From: Actinomycetota bacterium
Lineage (GTDB): Bacteria > Actinomycetota > Thermoleophilia > Gaiellales > Gaiellaceae
Direction of reading: 5' to 3'
DNA length: 64,000 nucleotides
NCBI GenBank assembly: GCA_003161615.1
Contig: PMOB01000032.1
Coordinates: 55,577-119,576, forward strand
Shown: one piece after another, positions 32,113-41,413 of the stretch
Position numbering within the stretch: the first letter of the stretch is position 1
Layout of the letters: each line of letters begins with the position of its first letter
The notes under the pieces: generated by a model
What the model was told of the DNA's origin: nothing
Database searches by the model: none
The model's input: the letters and a program-made list of their open reading frames with translations, nothing else
Program-made: the position numbers and the translations under genes

Positions 32113-32603
32113 CGAGCGGACGCCATTCGCAGGAGCGGCGGCGAGAGCGCGTGGCAGATCGCCACCGCAAGCGCGTCGGCCGCGTGGTTCGGCGTCGGGA
32201 TGTCCGTGAGGCCGAGGATCATCTTCACCATCCGCTGCATCTGCGCCTTCTCGGCGCGCCCGTAGCCGCAGATCGCCTGCTTGACGCGAGCGGGCGCGTA
32301 CTCACAGGTGGCTACTCCCGCGTTGGCGGCCGCGACGAGCACGACGCCGCGCGCCTGTCCGACGGAGAGCGCGATGCGGGCGTCGGCGCCGACGAACGAC
32401 TCCTCGAGAGCCACCGCATCCGGCGCGTGCTCCGCGATGAGGCCCGCCACGCCGTCGTAGATCGTCTTCAGCCGGAGTGCCACGTCTTCTCCGGCCGGCG
32501 TCGACCAGCAGCCGTGGCTGATGCCCTTGAGGCGCCCTCCGCTTTCGTGGACGATCCCGTACCCGCATGCAGCCGTCCCCGGGTCGATGCCTATGACTTT
32601 CAC
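32109..32603 (-). CDS. ruvC: Crossover junction endodeoxyribonuclease RuvC
   Basis: 164 residues. RNase H-like resolvase with the four acidic residues in place: Asp7 (IGIDPGTAACG), the Glu of LEESFVGADAR, and the Asp pair around PNHAADALAVAICH (one Asp plus the preceding His-rich turn). First gene of the ruvCAB operon. Elsewhere yebC usually precedes ruvC directly; here a divergent secreted-protein gene intervenes. Confidence 0.96.
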   Translation of the reverse strand: MKVIGIDPGTAACGYGIVHESGGRLKGISHGCWSTPAGEDVALRLKTIYDGVAGLIAEHAPDAVALEESFVGADARIALSVGQARGVVLVAAANAGVATCEYAPARVKQAICGYGRAEKAQMQRMVKMILGLTDIPTPNHAADALAVAICHALSPPLLRMASAR

Positions 32604-32692
32604 GGGTAGAGGTTAGGGAGCAGGCCGGATGTTCCTCGCTTTCAGAAAAGCCGAAATCCGATCCGGCGAGGCGTGCGTAGGTATCGATTGGA

Positions 32693-33547
32693 ATGCGGAA
32701 GCTTCTCGTTGCCCTGCTGCTGTTCGGCCTTGGAATCGGCGGCGCCGTGATCGTGGCGCAGCCTGCCGGCGCGCACACACTGACCAACACAGTCCTCACC
32801 GGCTCAGTCGCAACGTCGGGCTCACCCACCAGCCAAACAATGACGCTCACGCTGAACGGAGTCCCGGTAACGAACATCCCAGCGGGGACGTACGACTTCG
32901 ACGTCACGGACTGGGCGACGACGCACAACTTCCACCTCTGCGCCGGCACGAGCTCGACGCGCTGCAACGTCAGCACTACCGGCCTGTTCAAGACATCGAT
33001 CGGCGGCACCGGCGAGCAGACGTTTTCCAACATCACGCTCACCGACGGGACATACACGTACCAGTGCGACGCGCACAGCAACATGACGCATCACTTCACC
33101 GTCGGGACGGTGACGACCACGACCGGAACGACGTCGACGACCACGCACACGACGACCACGACGCCGACCACCACGCACTCCACGACCACGTCGGCCACCA
33201 CCACCACGACGACGCCGACCACGACCACCACGCACACGACGACCACGACGCCGACGACGACCACGTCCGGCGGCGGCGGCGGCGGCGGTTCGCTGACGAT
33301 TCACATCGTCTCGGCGAAAGGGACGGCGCACTCCGTCGTCGTGAAGATCTCCTCGAACAAGCACGGCAAGGCCGTCGCGCAGCTCTTCAAGGGAACGAAG
33401 CGGCTCGCGAAGGCCTCCCACACCGTGCCGGGGAAGGTCACGCTGAAGCCGTCGAGCGCGCTGAAGCCGGGCCGCTACACGGTCAAGGTGAAGGTCACCG
33501 CCGGCGGCAAGACCGCCACGGCGAAGAAGACCGTCAAGGTCTCCTAG
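32693..33547 (+). CDS. Secreted cupredoxin-like protein with Thr-rich linker
   Basis: 284 residues. A signal peptide (ending PAGAHA) leads into a plastocyanin-like domain: HNFHL supplies the first His, and YTYQCDAHSNM supplies the Cys, His and Met of a type 1 copper site (C-x2-H-x2-M). A linker of about 55 residues, nearly all Thr with Pro/His/Ser, then eight Gly, joins it to a C-terminal Lys-rich beta domain (KVTLKPSSALKPGRYTVKVK). It is probably an extracytoplasmic electron carrier or copper binder, possibly cell-wall held. It lies on the opposite strand between yebC and ruvC. Confidence 0.8.
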   Translation: MRKLLVALLLFGLGIGGAVIVAQPAGAHTLTNTVLTGSVATSGSPTSQTMTLTLNGVPVTNIPAGTYDFDVTDWATTHNFHLCAGTSSTRCNVSTTGLFKTSIGGTGEQTFSNITLTDGTYTYQCDAHSNMTHHFTVGTVTTTTGTTSTTTHTTTTTPTTTHSTTTSATTTTTTPTTTTTHTTTTTPTTTTSGGGGGGGSLTIHIVSAKGTAHSVVVKISSNKHGKAVAQLFKGTKRLAKASHTVPGKVTLKPSSALKPGRYTVKVKVTAGGKTATAKKTVKVS

Positions 33548-34303
33548 CTAGCCCGCGACAAGCTCGAGCACGCGCTCGGGGATGTCGAAGTTCGCGAAGA
33601 CCTCCTGCACGTCGTCGTCGTCCTCCAGCTCGTCGATCAGCCGCAGGATCTTCTTCGCCTCGTTCTCGTCGGAGACCGCGACAGTCGTCTTCGGGAGCAT
33701 CGTCAGCTCGGCGGACTCGATCTCGAAGCCGGCGTCCGCCACCGCCTGGCGCACCGAGGCGAACTGCTCGGCGGCGGTGAGCACCTGGAAGCTGGAGCCG
33801 TCGAGCGTGACGTCGTCCGCCCCGCCCTCCGCGGCGGCGAGCATCAGCTCGTCCTCATCCGTCCCGGCGGCGGGAACGAGGATGACGCCGCGCCGCTCGA
33901 AGAGCCACGCGACGGCACCGGAGCCGCCGAGGTTGCCGTCGTTCTTCGCGAAGGTGTGGCGCACCTCGCTGGCGGTGCGGTTGCGGTTGTCGGTGAGCGC
34001 CTCGACGATCACGGCGACGCCGGCGGGGCCGTAGCCCTCGTAGACGATGGACTCGTACGCACCTGCGTCGTCGCCCGTGCCCGCGCCCTTCGCGATCGCA
34101 CGGTCGATGTTGTCCTTCGGCATCGAGTAGGAGCGCGCCTTCTCGATCGCGTTCTGCAGCGCGAGGTTCGCGGCGGGATCGGCGCCGCCCTCCTTCGCCG
34201 CGACGATGATCGCGCGCGTCAGTTTCGAGAAGAGCTTGCCGCGCTTCGCGTCGGCGGCGCCCTTCTTGTGCTTGATCGACGACCACTTGCTATGCCCGGA
34301 CAT
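33548..34303 (-). CDS. yebC: YebC/PmpR-family protein (transcription/translation factor)
   Basis: 251 residues, full length, starting [18 protein letters not shown], the family signature, with [19 protein letters not shown] and [12 protein letters not shown] in the middle. YebC proteins were described as DNA-binding regulators and more recently as ribosome-associated factors helping through proline-rich stretches. Its start overlaps the pdxT stop by 14 bases. Its stop is tail to tail with the cupredoxin gene with no gap. Confidence 0.95.
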   Translation of the reverse strand: MSGHSKWSSIKHKKGAADAKRGKLFSKLTRAIIVAAKEGGADPAANLALQNAIEKARSYSMPKDNIDRAIAKGAGTGDDAGAYESIVYEGYGPAGVAVIVEALTDNRNRTASEVRHTFAKNDGNLGGSGAVAWLFERRGVILVPAAGTDEDELMLAAAEGGADDVTLDGSSFQVLTAAEQFASVRQAVADAGFEIESAELTMLPKTTVAVSDENEAKKILRLIDELEDDDDVQEVFANFDIPERVLELVAG

Positions 34304-34862
34304 GCGCCTCCTTCTCCTGCCGCACGATGTTCAGGAACCGCTCGTGCACGCGCGTGTCGTCGGTCAGCTCGGGGTGGAAGGCCGCGACGAGGAGCCGTCC
34401 CTCGCGCGCCAGCACTGCATGGCCGTCGACCTCGGCGAGCACCTCGACGTCCGGGCCTGGATCCTCGAGCCACGGAGCGCGGATGAAGACCGCCCGGATC
34501 GGCTCGTCTCCGTCGTCGATCTCGAGATCCGCCTCGAAGCTGTGCACCTGGCGGCCGAACGCGTTCCGCTCGGTGCGGTAGTCGCCGAGGCCGAGGTGGT
34601 CGCGGTCGAGGACAATCATCCCGGCGCATGTCCCGAAGATCGGGCCGTCGAACTCGCGCACCGCGTCGTCGAGGCCATAGAGCTTCATCAGCCGTCCGAT
34701 CGCCGTGGACTCGCCGCCCGGCAGGATCAGCCCGTCGAGGCCGGCGAGCTCCCCGGGGAGCCGCACCTCCACGGGCTCGGCGCCGAGCCGGCGCAGGACG
34801 GCCGCGTGCTCGCGGAAGTTCCCCTGCACGGCGAGAACGCCGATCCTGAGCGGCTTCTCCAT
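34290..34862 (-). CDS. pdxT: Pyridoxal 5'-phosphate synthase glutaminase subunit PdxT
   Basis: 190 residues from ATG at 34862. Class I glutaminase giving ammonia to PdxS. Motifs: [25 protein letters not shown], nucleophile Cys in GTCAGMI, and catalytic His/Glu in [10 protein letters not shown]. Separated from pdxS by a membrane-protein gene on the same strand; overlaps yebC. Confidence 0.95.
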   Translation of the reverse strand: MEKPLRIGVLAVQGNFREHAAVLRRLGAEPVEVRLPGELAGLDGLILPGGESTAIGRLMKLYGLDDAVREFDGPIFGTCAGMIVLDRDHLGLGDYRTERNAFGRQVHSFEADLEIDDGDEPIRAVFIRAPWLEDPGPDVEVLAEVDGHAVLAREGRLLVAAFHPELTDDTRVHERFLNIVRQEKEAHVRA

Positions 34863-34881
34863 GCCTCGATGGTAACGAGCG

Positions 34882-35889
34882 TTATTCGGCGGGCGGAGGC
34901 GGCTCGGCGGGCGGCGCCGGAGTCTCGACGACCACCGTCCTCTCGACGACCACGGCGGCATGCCGCTTGCGCCGGCCGACCATGCCGAGGAAGACGAGCC
35001 AGAAGCCGAGGAGACCGAAGGCGAGCGGGAACGACCAACCACTGATGTGAGGCCCGACCGACGTGCAGGTCGGCGCCAATCCCGTCGATCCACTGCACAC
35101 CTGGCTGGTCCCGAAGATCCCTTGGGCGATCCCCGTCGGCGAGCCGACGAGGTAGTGGATGCTCGCGATGAAGAAGCCGATCGTGCCGTAGACAGCCCAG
35201 ATCGACCGCCTCGTCCAGTACGCCCAGACGACGAAGACGAGCGACATGAACGAGACGACGGCGAAGTCGAAATCGGTGGTGTGACACCAGTAGAGAATCG
35301 CCCCGCCGATGAGGCCGCCTCCGACCACGTGGAGCCAGAACGCCGAAGGCTTGTCCGTGACGTTGCCAACCGCGAGATAGAAGAGCCCGACGAACAAGGC
35401 CCAGAAGGCCGACCAGTTTCCGCCGGCCGGCATGAGCTGGAGGACCAGCGCGAAGAACATGACCGCCGAGATCGCGCGGATGAACGGGAAGCGGAAACGA
35501 CGCCTCGCGTCCCAGGCAGCGAGGAGGATGAGCACGATCGCGGCGAGCGCCGACCAAGACCATTGCGTCTCGGAAGCGTTGACGCCGTTCCATCCCCACC
35601 ACTCGAAGGTGAGGATCACGAGAGCAGCCCAGGCGATCACGCTGCTGAACGCGAAGATCCCGGCGGCTATCGGGCGGTCGGCACGCCGTAGCGCGTAGGC
35701 GACGAGGAAAAGCACCACGTAGATGAGGAGCGCCCACGCGGTCTCCTGCCCGTGCCCGCGGAACTGCGCCGAGAGATAAGCCAGCGCGCCAAGGCCGCCG
35801 CCGAGGACGGTCAGCCCGCCCGTGTAGACGAGGAAGGTCGAGGTCGTCCAGATGGGCTTGGTCTCGCGCGCAGCCACGGGCGGGATCAT
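34882..35889 (-). CDS. Multi-pass membrane protein between pdxS and pdxT
   Basis: 335 residues with about nine or ten hydrophobic spans (for example [45 protein letters not shown]) and a cytoplasmic tail of Val/Thr then Pro/Ala/Glu repeats. A loop with two cysteines ([13 protein letters not shown]) should face outward. No family recognised. It sits 19 bases upstream of pdxT and 27 downstream of pdxS, on the same strand, so it is probably cotranscribed with both. Confidence 0.65.
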   Translation of the reverse strand: MIPPVAARETKPIWTTSTFLVYTGGLTVLGGGLGALAYLSAQFRGHGQETAWALLIYVVLFLVAYALRRADRPIAAGIFAFSSVIAWAALVILTFEWWGWNGVNASETQWSWSALAAIVLILLAAWDARRRFRFPFIRAISAVMFFALVLQLMPAGGNWSAFWALFVGLFYLAVGNVTDKPSAFWLHVVGGGLIGGAILYWCHTTDFDFAVVSFMSLVFVVWAYWTRRSIWAVYGTIGFFIASIHYLVGSPTGIAQGIFGTSQVCSGSTGLAPTCTSVGPHISGWSFPLAFGLLGFWLVFLGMVGRRKRHAAVVVERTVVVETPAPPAEPPPPAE

Positions 35890-35916
35890 CCCTCCCCCGC
35901 CGGACGGAGTAAAGGC

Positions 35917-36807
35917 CTACCAGCCGCGCGTCTCGAGCAGCTCGCTCGGATCGAGCGTCTGCGTCGAGATGCCGACCATCGGCTCGCCGAGGCCGGCTGA
36001 GACGCGAGCGAGGATCTCGGCGTCGTTGAAGTGCGTCGTCGCCTCGACGATCGCCTTCGCGCGCCGCTCCGGATCGCCCGACTTGAAGATGCCCGAGCCG
36101 ACGAAGACGCCGTCCGCTCCGAGCTGCATGCAGAGCGCCGCGTCGGCGGGAGTCGCGATGCCGCCCGCGGTGAATGTCACGACCGGAAGCTTCCCGTTCT
36201 CCGCCACCCACTTGACGAGCTCGTACGGCGCGCGGAGCTCCTTCGCCTCGGCGTACAGCTCCTCCTCGCGGAGCGCGCCAAGCTTGCGGATGTGACCGAA
36301 GACCGAGCGCATGTGCGTGACGGCGTTGACGATGTCGCCGGTGCCGGCCTCGCCCTTCGTCCGGATCATCGCGGCGCCCTCGGAGATGCGCCGGAGCGCC
36401 TCGCCGAGGTTCGTGCAGCCGCAGACGAACGGGACGGTGTACTGCCACTTGTCGACGTGGTGCTCGAGGTCGGCGGGCGTCAGCACCTCGGACTCGTCGA
36501 TGTAGTCGATCTCGAGCGCCTGGAGGATCTGCGCCTCGGCGAAATGGCCGATCCGGCACTTCGCCATGACGGGGATCGACACGGCCTCCTGGATCTCCCG
36601 GATCATCTCCGGGTCGGACATCCTCGCGACGCCGCCGTCGCGGCGGATGTCGGCCGGGACGCGCTCGAGCGCCATCACGGCGACTGCGCCTGCCGACTCG
36701 GCGATCTTCGCCTGCTCGGCGTCGACGACGTCCATGATCACGCCGCCCTTGAGCATCTCGGCAAGCCCGCTCTTGACCCGCATCGTCCCGTACTCGGCCA
36801 TCGGCAT
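35917..36807 (-). CDS. pdxS: Pyridoxal 5'-phosphate synthase lyase subunit PdxS
   Basis: 296 residues from ATG at 36807 (ATG 36801 also possible). TIM barrel making PLP from ribose 5-phosphate, glyceraldehyde 3-phosphate and ammonia. Landmarks: [17 protein letters not shown], catalytic-lysine segment [13 protein letters not shown], second lysine in [14 protein letters not shown], and [23 protein letters not shown]-dependent enzymes nearby include the class V aminotransferase. Confidence 0.97.
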   Translation of the reverse strand: MPMAEYGTMRVKSGLAEMLKGGVIMDVVDAEQAKIAESAGAVAVMALERVPADIRRDGGVARMSDPEMIREIQEAVSIPVMAKCRIGHFAEAQILQALEIDYIDESEVLTPADLEHHVDKWQYTVPFVCGCTNLGEALRRISEGAAMIRTKGEAGTGDIVNAVTHMRSVFGHIRKLGALREEELYAEAKELRAPYELVKWVAENGKLPVVTFTAGGIATPADAALCMQLGADGVFVGSGIFKSGDPERRAKAIVEATTHFNDAEILARVSAGLGEPMVGISTQTLDPSELLETRGW

Positions 36808-36846
36808 GAGTGTAGCCAGCGGCCGGCAAGCTGATAGAAGGCACGC

Positions 36847-37866
36847 ATGGAACCGTGGTCGCGGGAGCGGTTGGGACAGCTGGACGAGCTCGAGATCGAG
36901 AGCGAGCTGCTGCGCGGAAACCCGCTCGGCGACCCGCACATCCGGCCTCTCTGGGTCTATCTGCCGCCGGCCTACGAGGCCGAGCCGGAGCGCCGCTTCC
37001 CCTCGATCTACCTGATCCAGGGGATGACCGGGCAGCTCGACATGTGGACGAACCGGAGTGCCTTCCGGCCCAACGTGACGGAGCTCGTCGACCGCCTGTT
37101 CGGCGAGGAGGGCTGCCCGCCGGCGATCGTCGTCTTCGTCGACTGTTGGACGTCGTTCGGCGGCTCGCAGTTCATCGATTCGCCCGGCACGGGCCGCTAT
37201 CTCGGCCATCTCTGCGACGAGGTCGTCCCGTTCGTCGATTCCCGCTACCGCACGCTCGGCGAGCCGGCGCACCGCGGCCTGACCGGGAAGTCGAGCGGTG
37301 GCTACGGCGCGATGGTCGTCCCGATGCTGCGGCCGGACATCTTCGGCGGCCTCGCGACCCACTCCGGCGACGCGCTCTTCGAGCTCTGTTACATCGAGGA
37401 TTTCCGCGCGGCGGCGCGGACCTTGCGCGACGAGTACGACGGCTCGTACGAGAAGTTCTGGGAGAACTTCCGCTCACGGCCGGCGTTCACGAAGCAGTCC
37501 GACTATCCGGTGCTCAACGCCTACGCGATGGCCGCCTGCTACTCGGCGAACGAGGACGCGTCGATCGACCTGCCCTTCGAGCCGGAGACCGGCCGGCTAC
37601 GGGACGACGTCTGGCAGCGCTGGCTCGCCTGGGATCCGGTGCGGATGGCGCGCCGCCATGCGGAGGCGCTGCAGGGCATGCGCGCGATCTACATCGACGC
37701 GGGCAAGCGGGACGAGTTCTTCCTCGACCTCGGCGCCGACGCATTCCGGCGGGAGCTCGAGGCGCTCGGGATCACCGACGTGTTCTTCGAGCTCTTCGAC
37801 GCCGGCCACGGCGGCATCGAGTACCGCTACCCGCTCGCAATCCGCTACCTCGCCGAGCGACTCTAG
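36847..37866 (+). CDS. Esterase of the enterochelin-esterase/EstD-like alpha/beta-hydrolase group
   Basis: 339 residues. Markers: [23 protein letters not shown], the nucleophile elbow [13 protein letters not shown], and a candidate His in [12 protein letters not shown]. No signal peptide, so cytoplasmic. A paralogue with the same layout (YLPPGYEE, GFSSGGFG, TGNHGG) is encoded at 62999-63973. The substrate is unknown. Divergent from pdxS with 39 bases between starts. Confidence 0.8.
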   Translation: MEPWSRERLGQLDELEIESELLRGNPLGDPHIRPLWVYLPPAYEAEPERRFPSIYLIQGMTGQLDMWTNRSAFRPNVTELVDRLFGEEGCPPAIVVFVDCWTSFGGSQFIDSPGTGRYLGHLCDEVVPFVDSRYRTLGEPAHRGLTGKSSGGYGAMVVPMLRPDIFGGLATHSGDALFELCYIEDFRAAARTLRDEYDGSYEKFWENFRSRPAFTKQSDYPVLNAYAMAACYSANEDASIDLPFEPETGRLRDDVWQRWLAWDPVRMARRHAEALQGMRAIYIDAGKRDEFFLDLGADAFRRELEALGITDVFFELFDAGHGGIEYRYPLAIRYLAERL

Positions 37867-37873
37867 TAGCCGG

Positions 37874-38131
37874 CTACCCCGCGAAGTACATGACCAGCAC
37901 GAGGACGGTCATGCCGAGCGAGACGATCCCGAGCGCCGCCAGCCCGAGCGAGAAGCGGTCGAACCGGACAAGGAGCGGCGCCGGCCCTGGATCGGCGACC
38001 GTCTTGCCGCAGACCGGGCATTTGCCTTCGCTATAGAGCGGCCGGAACCAGAAGCCGTCCTCGGGACAGAAGACGAACTGGTCGCGGTGGCTCCGGAGCG
38101 GCCCGCGCAGGCGGGTGGCGACGCTGCTCAT
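37874..38131 (-). CDS. Zinc-ribbon membrane protein, unknown
   Basis: 85 residues from ATG at 38131, overlapping the stop of the upstream gene (ATGA). The middle has FCPEDGFWFRPLYSEGKCPVCGK, a zinc-ribbon-like set of cysteines (one, then a CxxC pair), followed by a single C-terminal membrane span (LAALGIVSLGMTVLVLVMYF). Probably coupled to the surface-protein gene. Confidence 0.6.
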   Translation of the reverse strand: MSSVATRLRGPLRSHRDQFVFCPEDGFWFRPLYSEGKCPVCGKTVADPGPAPLLVRFDRFSLGLAALGIVSLGMTVLVLVMYFAG

Positions 38132-39711
38132 GTCGCCCCTGCCGCGCGCCAGCGCCACAGGCTCGCGCCGGTGCCGATCGCGAGCACCTGCCAAACGAGG
38201 AACGCAGCCAGCAGCCACATCGGCTTGTGCAGGACCGACGTGAACGACGCCGGGGAGTTCTGCGAGACGGCCGTGCTGCCCGTCGATCCGGACGTCGGCG
38301 TCGACGAGTAGCTCGAGGATGTCCCTCCGCCGCCGGAGGAGAAGCCGGTGGAACCGCCACCGACGCCGCCCGTCGACGACGACGAGGTTCCGCTCACCGG
38401 CGTACCGATGAGTTTGCCGAGCTTGAGCTTCGGGACCGGCCCCGCCGGCGCGGCCAGCGAGTCCACGTACACCTCTCCGAGAATGTGCTCCAGGTACTGG
38501 GCCGGAACGCCCGACTGATCCACGGGCTGCGTGAACTTCACGTGCACGCCGGTGGCCGTGATCGTCTCCTGGTTCGTCGCCTTCGCGACCTCGGGCAGGA
38601 CGGTGAACAGCTCGACTCCCGCCTGCTTCAGCGCGGTGTTCAGGGCGTCGTCGGCCTGCTGGTACGGCAGGGCCTGGCCCTGGCCCTGAACCGCCACGCC
38701 GTTCTGGTCGATCGTGACCGGGACGCCGCCGACCGAGGCGGCCCCGATGTCGACGGAGACCTTGTCGGTCGGCTTGCCGCCGTTCGTGATCTCGGCGGAG
38801 ACGTCGATCTTCTTGATCACGATCTGGCCGCCGATGTTCACGGCGGCGAGGCTCGACTCGCCGCTCGTCACGACGGCGCCGCTGCCCGGATCAACGGCGG
38901 CGAGGCTCGACGATGCGAGAAGCGAGTTGTCGGGCGATGACGATGGCGTCGTCGATGTGGTGGACGTCGGGGTCGTCGACGTCTTCGTGGTGGAGGTGGA
39001 CGTGGTGGAGGTCTTGGTGGTGGACGACTTGGACGCCAGCGGCAGCGTGACGACCGGCGTGGTCACTATGGGCGTGGTGATCGTCGGCGGCTTCGGGGTC
39101 TTGATGCCGAGACGCGGCAACCACTTCGCCTTCCAGGCCGCGAGCGCCAGACGGAGACGGCTGTTGAAGCCCTTCGGGGCTGCAACGCTCTTCGAGCTGC
39201 CCGATGCGCCGGAACCGCTGGCCGAGGCCTCCTCGCTGTTCGCCACCGCGTTGAAGGGCGTCGCGGCCGAGACCCCGTACGGCCCGCCCTGGTTGCCGAA
39301 CGTCGCCTTGCCGGAGTTGCCTGGCCAGCGCGCGTCCGCGTACTGCGGTTGCGAGAAGTTGCCGGCGGCGGCCGTCTGCCCGAGCGGGCCGGTGTCGACA
39401 GGGCTCGCTGTCCCCTCGGCGAACGGGGAATTGTCCACGTGCGAGTGCGCCCACGAGTAGTAGTTGTCGACCGCCCCGTTCGTGTAGTTGGGGAAGGCCG
39501 AGCTGCCGAGAATCTCGTGATCGGTCGCGGCATCCACGGTTGCGTTGATGACGCCGTAGTTCTCGGCCGCCGTCGTCGCCGATTTCGTCGACTTGGACGC
39601 CGACGCAGGCGCGACGAACAGCAGCACCGTCAGCGAGAGCGAGCCCGCCACGAGCAAGCTCAGCCCTGTGGTCGCGACGGTGTTGCGCCTATGAGCGGGG
39701 ATGTTCTTCAC
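38128..39711 (-). CDS. Large surface protein with Thr/Ser-rich linkers and C-terminal membrane span
   Basis: 527 residues. Signal peptide, an N-terminal domain, a Ser/Thr-rich stretch (SSTTKTSTTSTSTTKTST and on), a middle domain with regular beta-rich text (GGQIVIKKIDVSAEITNGGK, GVPVTIDQNGVAVQGQG), a Gly/Ser spacer and a final hydrophobic span with WRWRAAGAT inside the cell. It resembles choice-of-anchor actinobacterial surface proteins; no catalytic motif is seen. Overlaps livF by four bases, so it is cotranscribed with the liv operon. Confidence 0.65.
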   Translation of the reverse strand: MKNIPAHRRNTVATTGLSLLVAGSLSLTVLLFVAPASASKSTKSATTAAENYGVINATVDAATDHEILGSSAFPNYTNGAVDNYYSWAHSHVDNSPFAEGTASPVDTGPLGQTAAAGNFSQPQYADARWPGNSGKATFGNQGGPYGVSAATPFNAVANSEEASASGSGASGSSKSVAAPKGFNSRLRLALAAWKAKWLPRLGIKTPKPPTITTPIVTTPVVTLPLASKSSTTKTSTTSTSTTKTSTTPTSTTSTTPSSSPDNSLLASSSLAAVDPGSGAVVTSGESSLAAVNIGGQIVIKKIDVSAEITNGGKPTDKVSVDIGAASVGGVPVTIDQNGVAVQGQGQALPYQQADDALNTALKQAGVELFTVLPEVAKATNQETITATGVHVKFTQPVDQSGVPAQYLEHILGEVYVDSLAAPAGPVPKLKLGKLIGTPVSGTSSSSTGGVGGGSTGFSSGGGGTSSSYSSTPTSGSTGSTAVSQNSPASFTSVLHKPMWLLAAFLVWQVLAIGTGASLWRWRAAGAT

Positions 39712-40640
39712 GAGGTTCCTCCCTTGCCATTGCCCTGTCCGGTCGGACTTGACACCGCTTCCCGCAGCAGATCGAGGACGACGTCTGCGGAGTTGCGCCC
39801 TTCCCGCGCCGCCCGTTCCTCGATCGTCCGCAGCAGATCGGGCGGGAGCGACGTCTCGTCCTCGTCCTCGTCCTCGAAGTGCAGATCGGCCGAGCCGTTT
39901 GTGGCCGCCACGGCAGTGCCGCCCTCGCCGAGGTAGCTGCCCTTGACGAAGTCCTCGTCCTTCGCGAGCTCAGCCGCGTCGCCGCTGAACGCCACCTCGC
40001 CCTTCTCGAGCACGTAGGCGCGCGACGCCACTTCGAGCGCATGCGTGACGAACTGCTCGACGATCAGGACGGAGACGCCTTGCTCCGGCAGCGAGCGGAC
40101 GACGCCGAACAATCCCTGCACGATCGCCGGCGCGAGGCCCTGCGACATCTCGTCGATCATCAGGACGCGCGGCCGCATGATCAGGCCGCGGGCGATGGCG
40201 AGCATCTGCTGCTCGCCTCCCGAGAGTGTCCCCGCGAGCTGCGTCCGGCGCTCGTGGAGGCGCCCGAAGAGCGCGTACATGTCGTCGACCCGCTCGGCGA
40301 CCTTCAGCCGCGGGATCCCTGCCATGGCGCACGCGAGACGCAGCGTCTCCTCCACCTTCAGGTTCGGGAAGATCCCACGCCCCTGCGGGACGTGCACGAT
40401 CCCGGCGCGCGCGATCTTGTCCGGGGAGGCGCCGTTCAGCGGTGCCCCGTAGAGACGAACCTCGCCTCCCATGAGCGGCAGCAGCCCCGAGAGGGCGCGC
40501 AGCGTGGTCGTCTTCCCCGCCCCGTTCGCGCCGAGCAGGGCGACGATCTCGCCCTCTCCGACCTCGAGGTCGATGTTGAAGACGACGGGCAGGCGGCCGT
40601 ATCCCGTGCGGAGCCCGCGGGCCTCGAGCAGCGCGGTCAT
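39708..40640 (-). CDS. livF: Branched-chain amino acid ABC transporter ATPase LivF with RHH-like tail
   Basis: 310 residues. Standard ATPase: Walker A LLGANGAGKTTTLRAL, Q-loop VPQGRGIFPNLKVEE, signature LSGGEQQMLAIARGL, Walker B VLMIDEMSQGLAP and a switch region. After residue 235, where LivF normally ends, come an acidic linker (FEDEDEDET) and LPPDLLRTIEERAAREGRNS then ADVVLDLLREAV (265-296), which looks like a ribbon-helix-helix (CopG/Arc) DNA-binding fold. The tail is unusual for a transporter ATPase. Confidence 0.92.
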   Translation of the reverse strand: MTALLEARGLRTGYGRLPVVFNIDLEVGEGEIVALLGANGAGKTTTLRALSGLLPLMGGEVRLYGAPLNGASPDKIARAGIVHVPQGRGIFPNLKVEETLRLACAMAGIPRLKVAERVDDMYALFGRLHERRTQLAGTLSGGEQQMLAIARGLIMRPRVLMIDEMSQGLAPAIVQGLFGVVRSLPEQGVSVLIVEQFVTHALEVASRAYVLEKGEVAFSGDAAELAKDEDFVKGSYLGEGGTAVAATNGSADLHFEDEDEDETSLPPDLLRTIEERAAREGRNSADVVLDLLREAVSSPTGQGNGKGGTS

Positions 40641-41413
40641 GCCGCCACCGCCGCGTCGCCGAGATACGCCCGCGCCACCGTCGGGTCGTCGCGGATTTCG
40701 GCCGGCGTCCCCTCGGCGATCATCTGCCCGTAGTCGAGGACGTAGATGCGGTTGCAGATCCGCATGATCAGCGCCATGTCGTGGTCGACCACGAGCATCG
40801 TGACCTTGAAGCGCTCCCGCACCGTCGCGAGGAGCCGCGCGAGCTCCGCGGTCTCCCGCGCGTCGAGCCCGGCTCCCGGCTCGTCCAGGAGCAGCAGCCG
40901 TGGCTCGAGCGCCAGCGCGCGGCCGATCTCGAGGCGCCGCTGCAGGCCGACCGGCAGGTCTCCAGCCGGCGTGTCGGCATGGTCGCCCAGGTCGAGGAAG
41001 TGGAGGATCGAGCGGGCCTTGTCCTGTGTCTTCCGCTCGTCGAAGACGGTCATCGGCAGCCGCAGGAGATCGCCGATGACGCCGCGCGGCGCGAAGGCGT
41101 CGAGCGGCAGCAGGAGGTTGTCGAGCGCGCTGAGCTCGTCGAACAGCTCGAGGTTCTGGAACGTCCGTGCGATCTTGAGCCGCGCCCGGTGATGCGGCTT
41201 GAGGTTTCTGAGGTCCTCGCCGTCGTAGCGGATGTGGCCCTTGTAGCCCGGCACGACGCCCGTGATGCAGTTGAACATCGTCGTCTTGCCGGCGCCGTTA
41301 GGGCCGATCAAGCCAAGGATCTCGCCGCGGTGGAGGTCGAAGGAGACGTCCGACAGCGCCTTGACGCCGCCGAAGCTCATCGAGACCTTGTCCGCCTCCA
41401 GCAACGGGGCCAT
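40637..41413 (-). CDS. livG: Branched-chain amino acid ABC transporter ATPase LivG
   Basis: 258 residues from ATG at 41413. Walker A LIGPNGAGKTTMFNCI, LivG-type ARTFQNLELFDELSALDNLLL, signature LPVGLQRRLEIGRALAL (a relaxed LSGGQ), Walker B LLLLDEPGAGLD and VVDHDMALIMRICNRIYVL. Pairs with LivF to power the fused permease; its start shares a base with the livHM stop. Confidence 0.95.
   Translation of the reverse strand: MAPLLEADKVSMSFGGVKALSDVSFDLHRGEILGLIGPNGAGKTTMFNCITGVVPGYKGHIRYDGEDLRNLKPHHRARLKIARTFQNLELFDELSALDNLLLPLDAFAPRGVIGDLLRLPMTVFDERKTQDKARSILHFLDLGDHADTPAGDLPVGLQRRLEIGRALALEPRLLLLDEPGAGLDARETAELARLLATVRERFKVTMLVVDHDMALIMRICNRIYVLDYGQMIAEGTPAEIRDDPTVARAYLGDAAVAA

Noticed and set aside
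33113-33290. Dense ACC/ACG repeats, CRISPR- or satellite-like at first sight
   Set aside because: They are irregular, have no spacers and encode the Thr-rich linker of the cupredoxin protein in frame.
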